The notes under the pieces are model-generated. The model searched no databases, was not told where the DNA came from, and was given only the letters and a program-made list of their open reading frames with translations. This document shows positions 52,341 to 63,389 of a stretch of DNA of 64,000 nucleotides, in pieces (the first letter of the stretch is position 1; each line of letters begins with the position of its first letter). Made by a program: the position numbers and the translations under genes. Source of the DNA: Dirofilaria immitis (Eukaryota > Nematoda > Chromadorea > Rhabditida > Onchocercidae); NCBI GenBank assembly GCA_024305405.1, contig JAKNDB010000087.1, positions 7,566,501 through 7,630,500 of the forward strand, read 5' to 3'.

Positions 52341-52666
52341 TTTGCCTCACTTTTCCGATCACTGGCAATCCCTGAAGGTGAATAACCTGATCTGAAATGA
52401 CGTTTTTCAATAATTATTGATACTAATTCAGTATGAATAATCATGACAGATAATATTCTAACAAGCAAGTTTTTAACATTAATCTGTCAGAAAAATCAGG
52501 AAAAGAAACAATTTTACACAGTGAATAAAGACAGAGGTTGGCGAATGAAGGAAAACACCGATAATCATTAACCAGAGTCAATGTCATCCAGAAACCAAGG
52601 AAATGGGTTGAAGTTCAGATATCAAAGCAATTATTTTTAGCGTTGAACTTTGACCCTTCTCTGCAG

Positions 52667-52833
52667 GCTCCACGCATTCGCCTCATCGAGGTTATAGTGG
52701 AAGAGCCATCCCTAACCTAAATCAATACCAACCGACTCAATCACCTGCACGCACCTACAGTTTCATCCCTACAATTTCGTTCACTAGTTCCCATCCAAAC
52801 CGCGAAATGCCAGACAATACCGAGCTGTATTAA
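52667..52833 (+). CDS. Possible terminal exon between SNU13 and TECR
   Basis: Behind a good acceptor (CTTCTCTGCAG, ending 52666) a 54-codon plus-strand frame runs to TAA at 52831-52833. It codes a Ser/Pro/Thr/Tyr-rich sequence (STHSPHRGYSGRAIPNLNQY, TYSFIPTISFTSSHPNREMP). It is clearly GC-richer than its surroundings. No upstream exon was found, and the location in a promoter region also allows a regulatory origin. Unknown family. Confidence 0.3.
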
Positions 52834-53309
52834 GAGACCTAAATGTTCAGCCGAATAAGTATCATTCTACTGATAGATTAATGGTATAGAGGCACCGTGA
52901 GTTTTCACGTGGTTTTCATTTCCTATGGTCCAATGCCGATTGAATATATGTATTATAAATTAGAAATTTAGCGTAAGCATATTTAACTTTAATTAATGCA
53001 GAAATTCGGTAGAGGAAATGGAATGAAAGAAAAACAACACTTGGGTGAGTACAGGAACTCTTGCTAGTACAGTAATCTTAGATCTGAGTTTATAAAAATA
53101 ATTTAGTATAGTAATCTGAGGCCTAAATCATATCTAAGATATAGCTATTACTCAGGGCTTTCTTTATAATTAAATGGAATGAGAAGTGTCCTGAATTCAT
53201 ATTGTCAGGTTCATATTACTGTCCTCTTTTTGTTTCTGCTTATTTTTCGAATGCTTGTTGACTCTACAGTTTGTTGTTTATTTTGATTTGTAGAAACTAA
53301 TTAACTTTC

Positions 53310-53311
53310 AG
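53310..53311 (+). promoter_or_regulatory. Likely spliced-leader acceptor for TECR
   Basis: TTAACTTTCAG ends 10 nt upstream of the ATG at 53322, a typical trans-splice acceptor position in nematodes. Confidence 0.55.
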
Positions 53312-53321
53312 CTTTTTCGAG

Positions 53322-55160
53322 ATGGCTTCTATTGCAGTTGAAGTTTTTGATATCAGAAATATAAATCGACCGATCGCCTGTCTGGAAAATGTTTGTTTGC
53401 TTAAGTTAATATATTTCTCATACTGAAGACAAGATGAAATTGTAGTAAAATATGTAGTAATTGATTATTTCCTAGTTTAGATCAGTAATGATGAAACAAT
53501 AATGGCAATTAAAAGACGTCTATCCCAAAGTAAGTTTATAATGACTGCATTAACGTTTCCAATTGTCTTTTGGTAGTTTAATGTAATTTTATATAATTTG
53601 GATTTTTATTTTCTCTTTGATGATTTATGAAAATATTTAGAGCTTTCACTTCCTATCAGTCAGATAGCTTTGCGGTTAGATGTAAAGGCAAAGAATTTGA
53701 AAGATGACCTAATTGTGCAAGATCTCAGTTTGCCTTCGATGGGTGCTCACTTGTACATGCGTGTTCTTGGGCCACAAATTGGATGGAAGACGGTATGTAA
53801 GGCATATTGTTAGCTTTTAAATTCGCACTTGTTTCATTTTATTGCAAATAATTCTTAATTTTAGGTTTTCCTTCTTGAATATTTTGGACCACTTGTGATT
53901 TATCCAATTTTCTATCTGAGACCAACTGAAATTTATGGAGCAGGTAATTTTTCTGGTACTTATGTAAATTTGTCTTTTGTCCAAAATATTGATTAAAATG
54001 TGACATAATTAAATAAAATGAATTATGTACAAAAATGTGACATGAAGTCTTGAAGACGCATCTCGATATTTTGTGTTTTATGGAGTAAAATTTGCATTGG
54101 TTTGTTGGACAATCCATTATGCGAAACGCTTACTTGAAACTCAGTTTGTCCATCGATTCAGTAATATAACAATGCCTTTGCGGAATATGTTCAAAGTAAT
54201 CTATTTTTAACTTATCATTGCCGTAGATGTTTGGCTACATGATTTTTAAAAATCGGGAAAGAAGTCAAGACTTCAGACTTTTGAATCAATGGTGTTTTTA
54301 CTTTAAAAAAGCCATCAGTTATGGCATTTAAAATAATCTGTGATAAAATATTGTAGAATCATTGTCAAATTTAGTATCCCTCTATATCTTTAATATGCTC
54401 AAAACTAATCATAAGCACTAAGACTAAAGGATATAAATATTTTAAGTTTTATTAAATGTAAATGATTTAGAACTGCAGTTACTATTGGGCTTTTACTGCA
54501 TTTATCAGTTATTTTATTAATCATCCGCTATATACCCTCCATATTTCGGTAACGTACAAGTTGCCATCGGTTTGATTGGTTTCATCGTTTGTGAAATCGG
54601 TATGTTTATCCATAATTTCTGCTTGTTGTTTCTAACATACCAATGTCATTGTTGTTCTCATTTTTCTTTTTAAGTGCATGTGGTGAGGTACCGCTTTTGC
54701 AGGTAACCTGTCGATTCATCTACTTTTCAAAAATTTACGTCCATCTGGCACCAAAGTTCGGAAGATCCCAATGCCAGATGCCAACCCGATGACATTAATG
54801 TTCAATTTCGTAAGCTGTCCCAATTACACTTACGAAGTGGGAGCGTGGTTTTGGTTTTCATGTATGACCCAATCATTGCCAGGTTTTTTCGTTTTGTATT
54901 AATATAAAAGTGAAACAGTTAATGAATGCATCGTCTATTCTCTCCATCAATTCTTATAACTTATTAGTTTGCTTATAAAAACATTTTTGGATTATGTTAT
55001 TTAACTTGTACTTGCAGCATTCATTTTTACTTTTGCGGGATTTTTCCAAATGGCTATTTGGGCGAAAGATAAACACCATAATTATATGCGCGAATTTCCA
55101 AACTATCCAAAACATCGCCGAGCAATCATTCCTTTCATTTTTAATCACTTGTTTATGTAA
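53322..55160 (+). CDS. TECR: Very-long-chain trans-2-enoyl-CoA reductase
   Basis: Eight exons: 53322-53390, 53481-53529, 53641-53792, 53865-53943, 54056-54195, 54471-54599, 54703-54882 and 55018-55160, about 313 residues against 308 in human TECR. The first 80 residues are the ubiquitin-like N-terminal domain. The rest is the membrane-embedded steroid 5-alpha-reductase fold: HYAKRLLETQFVHRFSN, MPLRNMFKNCSYYW, KIPMPDANPMTLMF, SCPNYTYEVGAWFWFS and the closing YPKHRRAIIPFIFNHLFM. The enzyme does the last, NADPH-dependent step of very-long-chain fatty acid elongation in the ER; C. elegans ART-1 is the counterpart. One C is missing in the run at 54535-54537, breaking NHPLYT from PPYFGN; all other phases fit. 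A polyadenylation signal AATAAA is at 54 kb end, 55184-55189. Confidence 0.96.
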
Positions 55161-55804
55161 AAGTGAATGATTGACCATTTTATAATAAATGAAATGACTC
55201 GTTCGCTTTTAATCACCGATTCGCATGATTATCAGTTTTTCATATTTGGAAATTATTTTTTTCCCAGTTGCTTTTACAATTATTGTGTGCATCTGTTTTT
55301 AATTAATGATATTATTTTTATACGTTAAAGAAGGCATATAATATTGGATGAAGAGTATATGTTTATGCTAATGTTTATTAAATTTGATATTACGTATTAT
55401 TCAATAAAATTTCCACTTTCCGAATCATTCCTACAAAAGCGATGATTGAAGCAGTTTCAAAACATTATTGAAGAAAATAATATAATTTAGATCTTGGAAT
55501 CTTATTTTCTGTAAACGAAATTTAGTATAATTCCCTATTTTTATTTTTATTAATCGTTGTAAATATATCGCAGTGGTTTATACAATTATGAATAAATTTT
55601 TAGAAATATTTGTTTTATGAAAGCATTATTATAGCCGTTCCTTTTTTTGTTGTGTCAGTGCGATATATCATATATCGTAACAAAAACTCGGCAGAAAATT
55701 TTGTTTATGAACTGTCGCCTTACAATACTACAAAAGTTGTGTGGAAAATTTTGATTGAAACGTTATAGATGCGTTTATTGTTTTGTCGAATTACTCCTTA
55801 CTTC

Positions 55805-55806
55805 AG
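55805..55806 (+). promoter_or_regulatory. Likely spliced-leader acceptor for EIF2B3
   Basis: CTTACTTCAG ends 14 nt upstream of the conserved ATG at 55821. This argues for that start over the upstream in-frame ATG at 55755. Confidence 0.55.
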
Positions 55807-55820
55807 ACTGTGTTAGATTT

Positions 55821-58800
55821 ATGGCAGCTCAAGCTTTGCAAGCAGTTGTCTTGTGTGGTGGATTAGGTAATCGCATGACCGACTTAACGAATCACATCCC
55901 GAAATGTATGCTTCCAATTGTCGGTATTCCGATGTTCTGGTATCCACTCAATTTTTTGCAAAGGAATTCAATAAAAGGTTGACTTCTGAAACTGTTGCAT
56001 ATTTCATTTAAAAATAATGTATATTGTATCGTAATTGTATCAAAAATATTAGTGGGAAATCCATTCAGTATGAGTGGCATGCATTGCATTATTGAATATT
56101 GAAACGCTATAAGTATTACCATAGATTGAAAGCGAGTAATAGAGCTTTAATTTTGAACCTTAAATATAATATTGAAGATCGTTATTACTTCAACATGATG
56201 GTATAAATGAGCTCTTTCTTTATATGTTTGGTGTATTGTCTGTTTGCGGAGCGAAGTTTATTCAAGCGATTGTACTAATAAATAAACCGGAGTGGTATAA
56301 AAGACTTTATGCAGTTTTTTTCTTCTTCAAAGAATTAATTCAACTTATTATCGCTTAAAATTATAAAATGGTATTGTATTTTTTTGTAGAGATTTTACTT
56401 TATGCATTTGTCTATGATCCTCTTGAATTAATTTCAAGTTGAACGACAGTATCTTTTTAGAGGTGATCATGGTTGTAGCCGAAAAGTCGCTGAGTGAAAT
56501 CAAGCAGCTGTTATCTGGTACTTCGTTGCCACCTTTGAATGATTTGCAGATTGAATTTGTGAAATTAAGCAGTGCGGTTGAGCATTGGGGTACTGCAGAT
56601 GTGCTAAGATTCATAGATACTCGAATCAAGGTGACAATATTATCGTTCAGATATTCGCTTCAAAATAGAGATGTTTTGGTCTCCAAAATGTTTCGATTTT
56701 TCACATTTTTTCTTTTTATCACTGCTGAGTCATAGTTCTGTCTAATTTCAAAGTTTAATTGACTAACGCTACACTATCGAAGGTAAACATGATAAAATAG
56801 ATAATATTTTCCTGATTATACTCACATGTAATGTGTAAACAAAACCTCATGACTCGTTGACAAAATGATCTTACGAAAAAAAGAATGGGGTAGTTATTAG
56901 TTATCCTGGTAATATTTTCATTGACTACTGTTTACTTCATTTAGAACTCATTCAGGAACTTCCAGTCAATTTATAAAGTTTTTTTGTTTTATTGAATCAC
57001 TGTTCAATATCACAAATGTATATATCCATATCAAATACCTAGAATATACACAATTCGTTGCAGAAAAATTTCATTGTTATTAGTGGTGATTTTATTTCCG
57101 ACATGAACTTAGCTCCTATGCTGTCTCTGCATGCTGCCGAAAATGCTACTTTAACATGTTTATTGTGCGATCGAGTGATCACTGGACCAGTTCCCGGACC
57201 TAAAATCAAATTATCAAAAGGTATTGATTTTCCAAAAATATATTTAAAACTGATAGGAAAAAGCTAAAGATTTACATTTTCCTAGATGGTATTTTGCATG
57301 AAATGTCGAGATTAGGTATCTAGGAATATCGATTAAACATCTGAATTATATACAAGTCAATAAAGTAAATGAAATGCCTTGTGAACTATTATCAAAATCT
57401 CTTTAGTGATATAGTGTAGCGTTTGGTCAGTTCTGGTAATCTCAATAAATAGTTTAGTTCTAAAAATTTCTTTCAATTGTTGGTTAAAATAGAACAACAT
57501 TTTATCACAGATATATCTATTCTTTCTGATTTCATGTTTCAGGACGCGATTTGATCATTCTTTCCGAAAACAATCAATTATTTTTCGATGGTTCAGAAGA
57601 AGATTATGAAGAAACAATTGCTTTGAATATTGATTTATTTAATAAGTAATTTATAATCATGTTTTCGCAGAAGTTTGAATTCTAACAATGTAGTCATATA
57701 AATTTTTGAGAAAATTTTTAGATGCCGAACTGCTTACCTCACCGCGAAATACAGTGATTGCCACTTGTACATCATGAAGAAATGGATTTTAAACATTATC
57801 AAGAAGCATAGGTGAATTTTTTTCTTGCTTTAATCCTTTTGAATTTAGTCTATTCAAACCAACATTTCTTTTCAATTGAAATCAAGGCAATTTTATAAGA
57901 CTTGGAAAATATCGGAAAATTTTATGACGAATCGATTTTATCCATAGATTTTTGAGAGAAAGCTATAACTTGCAGGAATTTCTCATCGCTAAAGGCTGAT
58001 CTTATCCCATATATTTTGAAAAAGCAGAATGCAAAAGATTGCTATGGTATGTTTGGTTTTTTTGCATTAACCTGTTTACTAACTGGTATTAAATTATAAC
58101 AGACATCCAATTTTTATTTTTAAATAAAAAAATGAAATAGTTTTTATGATGCATTATGTTGAATGATCGCTTTCTTCAGAATTGAATGAACATATTAGAA
58201 TTGATTCTCTCGATGAAAAAGTACAAAAATTCAGTTTTGGTACGACTGCTGTAAAAAGCCTTCAATATTCACTGTTGAAATGTTTTGCCTATTTACTACC
58301 ACCAGAGAATGGCCTTATTGTAGGACATGTAAATACCATCGGAGCTTATTTTGAGATTAATAAAGCAGTAAGATTTTGAATCAAAAATTCTTGACATTTG
58401 CGAGCGTATAAATTGATTTCCACATATATGAAAATAGAAAATATTTCAAGATAAATCGGTTCCAGTTTCGTAGGCCATGTTTTTCTTGCTTAAGGACTGC
58501 TTTATTAGAATCGTAAATCATCAATAAACTGACTAGAGGCGAACTGCAAATGAAATAATGAGACCCGCATCGTTAGTCTTTTCTAGGAGGCCCATGTTTT
58601 GCATTCAACCTTTCTTTCACCAGGCTTTCACTGAATGGCTTATCATTTATATCTATCTCGGTTTCATTTGTTAATTTACAGTTCATTTTTAGATTATCCG
58701 TTTTTTACCGAGTTTTTCTGAAAAAATTCCTATCGGACAATCAGTAAACATCACTGGTGCTACAGTTGTCCCAGAATGTCATGTTGGTTCTACCACCCGT

Positions 58801-59586
58801 CTATTTCCACAAAATTCTGATGAACCGCACTTTGCGCGTTCAGAGAAGCCACTTATCAAACGCTCTGTGATCGGTGAAAAGTGTTTCATTGGACCTAAAA
58901 GCAAAATTATCAATTCTTTGGTGATGGATGGATGTCAAATTGGTGCAGGGTATGAAACATTATTATTTATTGCTGTTATGCTTATTACCTCCGATAGATC
59001 CATAATTTTATGAAACGGTTCATCTCATCCTTATATTTTACGGTTAAGATTTCCGGAATCTTGATTTTATATTAGAAGAAGTTCATTGTAATCAAAACTT
59101 GATTCTATCTTTTATCGCTTGAGTTTTACCGCTTAATCTTATCTTTAAAACTTTTTATAAACATCGCATTCCGAATTCTCATCCTCTCTATAGGTCACAA
59201 CACATTTGGAAAAAAAATCTTTTTCTGTTAAACGATAATCTGCGCCACTGAAAAAAATTTAGGAAAACAATGACTATACATTATTAATATTTATAACTTA
59301 TAGAAATTAACTTAGGGTACAAATAACCAATTCAATCATTTGTATGAATGTTGAGATCGGTGAAAACGCCAATATTTCTTCCTCAATTGTGGTCTGCCAA
59401 CAGATAATTTCTGCAAATGGTATGTTTTTTCACAATTTGCGATTAGCTCATATTTGCAGATAACCAATTGTTTAGCAGTTAAAAACTTGAAAACTTCTGC
59501 TCATTTTTGCAGCGAAAGTGCAAGATGAACTTGTTGCTCCGGACGATGAAATAGAGTTCGAGAAGTGGACTCGAGAGCCATGGTAG
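55821..59586 (+). CDS. EIF2B3: eIF2B gamma subunit
   Basis: Ten exons: 55821-55977, 56461-56630, 57064-57220, 57543-57645, 57722-57811, 57976-58046, 58180-58367, 58693-58949, 59316-59419 and 59513-59586. Every phase agrees, giving 456 residues against 452 in human, with no frameshift. The N-terminal nucleotidyltransferase-like domain starts AVVLCGGLGNRMTDLTNHIP, with GIPMFWYPLNFL and NFIVISGDFISD following. The C-terminal half has hexapeptide repeats of a left-handed beta helix (IKRSVIGEKCFIGPKSKI, MDGCQIGAG, ITNSIICMNVEIGENANISS). eIF2B exchanges GDP for GTP on eIF2 and is the target of eIF2-alpha phosphorylation in stress; gamma works with epsilon in the catalytic arm. C. elegans PPP-1 is the counterpart. 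AATAAA lies at 59655-59660. Confidence 0.97.
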
Positions 59587-59599
59587 AAAAAAAAATACC

Positions 59600-60385
59600 A
59601 GTATATTTTGTTATTTTATCTATCGCAACCGAAATGTAATCTATGAAATTCATTAATAAATTATTTCTCGTATTATTGTATAGAACATATCACCACAACT
59701 TCTAATTATGACGACAAAATAAATGATATAGAGATGAGTTCTCGAGATATACTCAAGATTCCATCTATCAAATTTAAAATTAATCATATCGTATGTCGCG
59801 TTCCACTGCATTATGATGAGATGTCCAAGTCAATCGTCGAAAATTATAGAATATCAAAAGACCGTTTTTAGAAAAACAATGCATCAGATTATTTTACGAG
59901 CGACGGCACTACCAGCAACACTGCCAGCAACCACGGTACTGTCAGTTAGTTACTAATACTACTAGCGACGCGATATAGTAGCTAAATTGATAGCGATTAC
60001 ATTGCGACGATTATATCATAACCACAGTTGTTTTCAACACTGCAGTTACTATAGGGCGTGGCTGTGATTATCAGGGCGACCAATGGTTGCTGTAAAATAA
60101 GCCAACTTTCCCACGCTGGTAGGCCAACTGGAGGGATTGGAATGAGAACGGAATGCTTTCGATGTGGCGTGGAACTGCCTGGCAATGTTCAGGTGACTCT
60201 TACGTTGCTTTCTGTATGGTTTAGACGTGAAGTTAGGCTCGAAATACATCTATTGATTTTCTTTCGAGATGATATGACATCAGACTAAAGATTCACTTAT
60301 TAACTATTTTATGCATAGGAATTTCTTTCAAAAAAAAGTAGCAATGATAAAAATTAGCGAAAGAATTTTCATAGTATTGAAATAG
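59600..60385. other. Spacer with GC-richer block
   Basis: 59890-60290 is richer in G+C than usual and open in several frames on both strands. One plus frame (MRTECFRCGVELPGN, ending at a CAG^GTGACT donor at 60192) looks exon-like and could be a 5' exon of the nanos gene, but no phase link was found. The rest shows nothing. Confidence 0.35.
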
Positions 60386-60389
60386 GAGG

Positions 60390-62364
60390 ATGACTAAATT
60401 TGAGCTGAACTCCAATTCTTCAAATAAATTTATCGCTTTTTCATTTTTAATAGATTTTAGTTTACCGAATGATCGTAACGAACCGAATGAAATTATCTTA
60501 TCCACACATTTGTCAGAAGTAAGACAAGCTGAAATTACCGACCATGACGTAATGTATGTTAATTTTTTACGTATTTTCCCTTATACTGCTTTTCTATTTG
60601 TTCGATGATAACTTTCAATATTATTGCAGGAACAATTGGCCAGCTGGTTGGATGGATCGCCATTTTGGGGATAAAAGTCGAAGTTTTGCTCCCAACGTAG
60701 GTTTTCAAATAATTAGATTGGATTAAATATAATAAGTTCAGCCCTGGAGATATTTATCATAACTGATCCTTAAGACGTTACCGTAACCTACGGTTTCTCC
60801 GATTACAAGCAAGAGAAGAGGACATGCTTTTTATTGACATAGTTCTATTGAATTTTTCCGAAATTCCAATTTCAGCTCACCTGTGCAAGTTATGAGAAGG
60901 AAGCAATCAATAATCCACGAAAGGATGAGTAAGTTGTTTACTTTTAAATTTTGTTTGAAAAAAAAAGGAAATGTATTTATTTTTCCTTTTGCTGATGGAT
61001 TTGAATTTTAGATTTTCTTGATGATTTATTCCAATTTTTAGATTGGCTGTTTTGGATGGAAACACTAGTTATTTCTCAACTCGTCTGATCACTAATTCAT
61101 CTTCACTCGTTCCTTTGGTGAATTATTCACCTAATAAACGTTGCTTTGATACCGAGGACTACACTAATAATTCTTGGCTTATTAGCGAAACAGCAGCTAC
61201 TATCCTTAACGTTAGTATTATCAGCTGCTTTGATTATTGGAATGATATCAGGCAATTATTGAACTTCTAGAATAAAGTCGCAGTGGAGGGACCATTCTGA
61301 GAAAGAATTCACGTGAATTAGGCGGCATCTCTAGCTTTATTATTGCATATCTGGCAGTTATCATAGTTGACCGTCTCATTTTTAGTTACACCCTGATCTT
61401 ACCGCTATTTTGGAGACCTGGAAACCATCTATTGAATTGATTACTGACAATGAAATGCCTCAAAGTATTGCTGTTACTGCGTCACAGAAACTGAAAAATA
61501 TAGTGCCAGTAGCTTTTTCATTTACTCCGTCTTTATTACAATTGAACTCTTTGCAGAAGAATATTATCACTGGTGAGTTTTGCATAATTATCTTGTCATT
61601 TCTAAGTCGATTTCGTAAAGAATGGAAGATTGCTATTGGACTAAAGAAAATGAATATGACATAAGGGATAATAAGGAAATTGTCCAAGTCGAAAAAGGAG
61701 ACTGCTTATTTTGGATTACTGAGCATTAGTTAAATTTGATAATTTTTCAGCTGATAATAAGAAACAAGTGGCAGAAAAATGGTACTGTGTTTTTGCTTTA
61801 ATAACGCTCGTTTCGCTGTAAGTTTTACATTTTATCAAATCATCATCTAGAAATCGCAATTGTAAAAAGGTTTGTTCTTACATTATTTTGGTTCAGTATG
61901 AAAAATGCGGTATTACACTTTATCCCGAACTGAACGGACCATGGCGAACTCATTTATGCAAAGATTCCAAAGGCATAGTGATTTGCCCCGCTTTGGCTGC
62001 GTTAGTTTCATTTTTATTGCTGTAGAAAATTTTCGAGAATTATTCTGCCTCACTTATTTAGATAATCTTTCCTTATCGATTGTTACTTAATAATAACTAA
62101 TTAAATGTGAACTAAACTTTATTTTAGACTCAGTTTACTGCATATTCTAAGACAAATCTTTATTTCCGCGTAAAAAAGAGATCCACCGTGGAAATATTAT
62201 GATTAAAAAAAAATAGAAAATTTCAGCTGCCTAATAAATCATTTTACAGACATATCTGCCGTCACTGTGGTGCCACCGGCAAATTCGCACATACAGAAAA
62301 ATATTGCGACTCAGAAAAAAAGCGACGATATCAACGGATGAAGAATTTCACTCGAGTTGAATAG
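60390..62364 (+). CDS. nos: Nanos-family translational repressor
   Basis: Eight exons: 60390-60553, 60630-60696, 60876-60928, 61042-61210, 61386-61572, 61751-61817, 61897-62000 and 62250-62364, about 308 residues. Exons 1-5 code an unconserved, Asn/Ser-rich region. The C-terminus has the two nanos CCHC fingers. Finger 1 runs CVFC..(25 residues)..H-x10-C, with THLCKDSKGIVICPAL. Finger 2 is CRHCGATGKFAHTEKYC, the exact C-x2-C-x7-H-x4-C spacing. Nanos works with Pumilio-type proteins to silence mRNAs in germ cells. The loop before the finger-1 His is longer than the 12 residues usual in flies and vertebrates. A five-T run at 790-794 of 61 kb (61790-61794) is one base short, so CVFC reads CVFA and the frame shifts until the base is restored; this is probably sequence error. 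Confidence 0.92.
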
Positions 62365-62901
62365 ATATAATATCAGGTATATCTATCTACCTAACGCCAT
62401 GCTGTGCTGTTAATGATGGCTTGCCTTGTCAGTTTGTTTTACAGTAGAGGCGTCTGATGTAATGCATTCATACTAGAGTTATTTGAATTCATAAGAGTCA
62501 CGATGGAAAATTGGACAGAACATATTGGCTTCGAAAGGAAGGAATTCAGACAGAATATTTTAATTTTGAACGGATTTCAGCTTCCTTTAGCTTTCTTAAC
62601 TTGATTAGATAAACTTAATGCACACTTTACAAAATGAGTTTACTGGTTATTACCATTGTTGTATCTGTAGCTATGAAATCATAAGTTTTTAATTTCACAT
62701 GAAGTGAACAATGTTTATTCTTACCTTTTATACGTAAAATTTCACACTTTTTAATCTAAATGTTTATGTTTTAAAGTAATCATTTGTTCATTGTTGCTTA
62801 TTTTCTTTGCTGTTTCTTTATAACGTGATTATTTGTAACTTCTTTTTCTAGCGAGATCGAGGTGATTTGACTGTTTAATACATTAATTTGATTTGAGAAA
62901 A

Positions 62902-63173
62902 ATGCCATCATGCTGTGGAAGTTACAGTCGGAAATATTCTAAGGAACTCTCTTTCTCTTTCCAGTTAATGGAAGTATATCAGAAAAGCAGGAAAATAAGT
63001 TATCATATTGCGACATTTTCTTTCCGGTGAGTGTTACGAGACACTCTCTTTTAAATTGGCTTTCACTTTTATATCATCTGGCTCTCAATTTTTAGAAATA
63101 TCAACAAAAAGCTATTCGAGATTATAAACAAGTGGGAGGAAGTACACAATATATAATTCCTCAACATTCCTAA
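62902..63173 (+). CDS. Small three-exon gene, about 55-60 residues, unknown
   Basis: Exons 2 and 3, at 62965-63026 and 63096-63173, join in phase 0 with good borders (CTTTCCAG, CCG^GTGAGT, TTTTTAG). They read NGSISEKQENKLSYCDIFFP then KYQQKAIRDYKQVGGSTQYI to a stop at 63171-63173. A first exon from the ATG at 62902 (MPSCCG..) fits if the donor is GTTACA at 62921 or GTCGGA at 62927, both giving the needed one-base overhang, though the intron would be only 38-44 nt. Alternatively the start lies further up, behind TTTTTCTAG at about 62850. AATAAA is at 63243-63248. It sits between nanos and the convergent TFIP11. I do not recognise the family. Confidence 0.5.
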
Positions 63174-63389
63174 CTCCTCAGTGTTTTATCACATTCTTTT
63201 CCCTCGCATATGTGATTTAGCATTTATTTAAAATTGGATAATAATAAATAATAGAAAACTAGTGGCGAAGCAATGATATATATATAAATATTTATAAAGT
63301 TCAAAGATGAATGAAGATCAGTAGCTGGGAAGAATGGAGAAGTTATTGCTTAAAACGTTACAATTGCAACTGATAAATGAGGAAGTTTA

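Larger units (their letters stand above)
52341..53321. promoter_or_regulatory. Divergent SNU13/TECR intergenic region
   Basis: About 980 nt separate the two divergent starts, so promoters for both must lie here. No TATA-like element stands out. Acceptor-like AGs occur upstream of the SNU13 ATG (for example ATTTCAG at 52392-52398 on minus). A GC-richer open block lies at 52667-52833. Confidence 0.5.

Noticed and set aside
55755..55820. Upstream in-frame ATG as start of eIF2B-gamma
   Set aside because: A likely trans-splice acceptor at 55805-55806 lies between it and the conserved start at 55821, and the extra residues are unlike the family.
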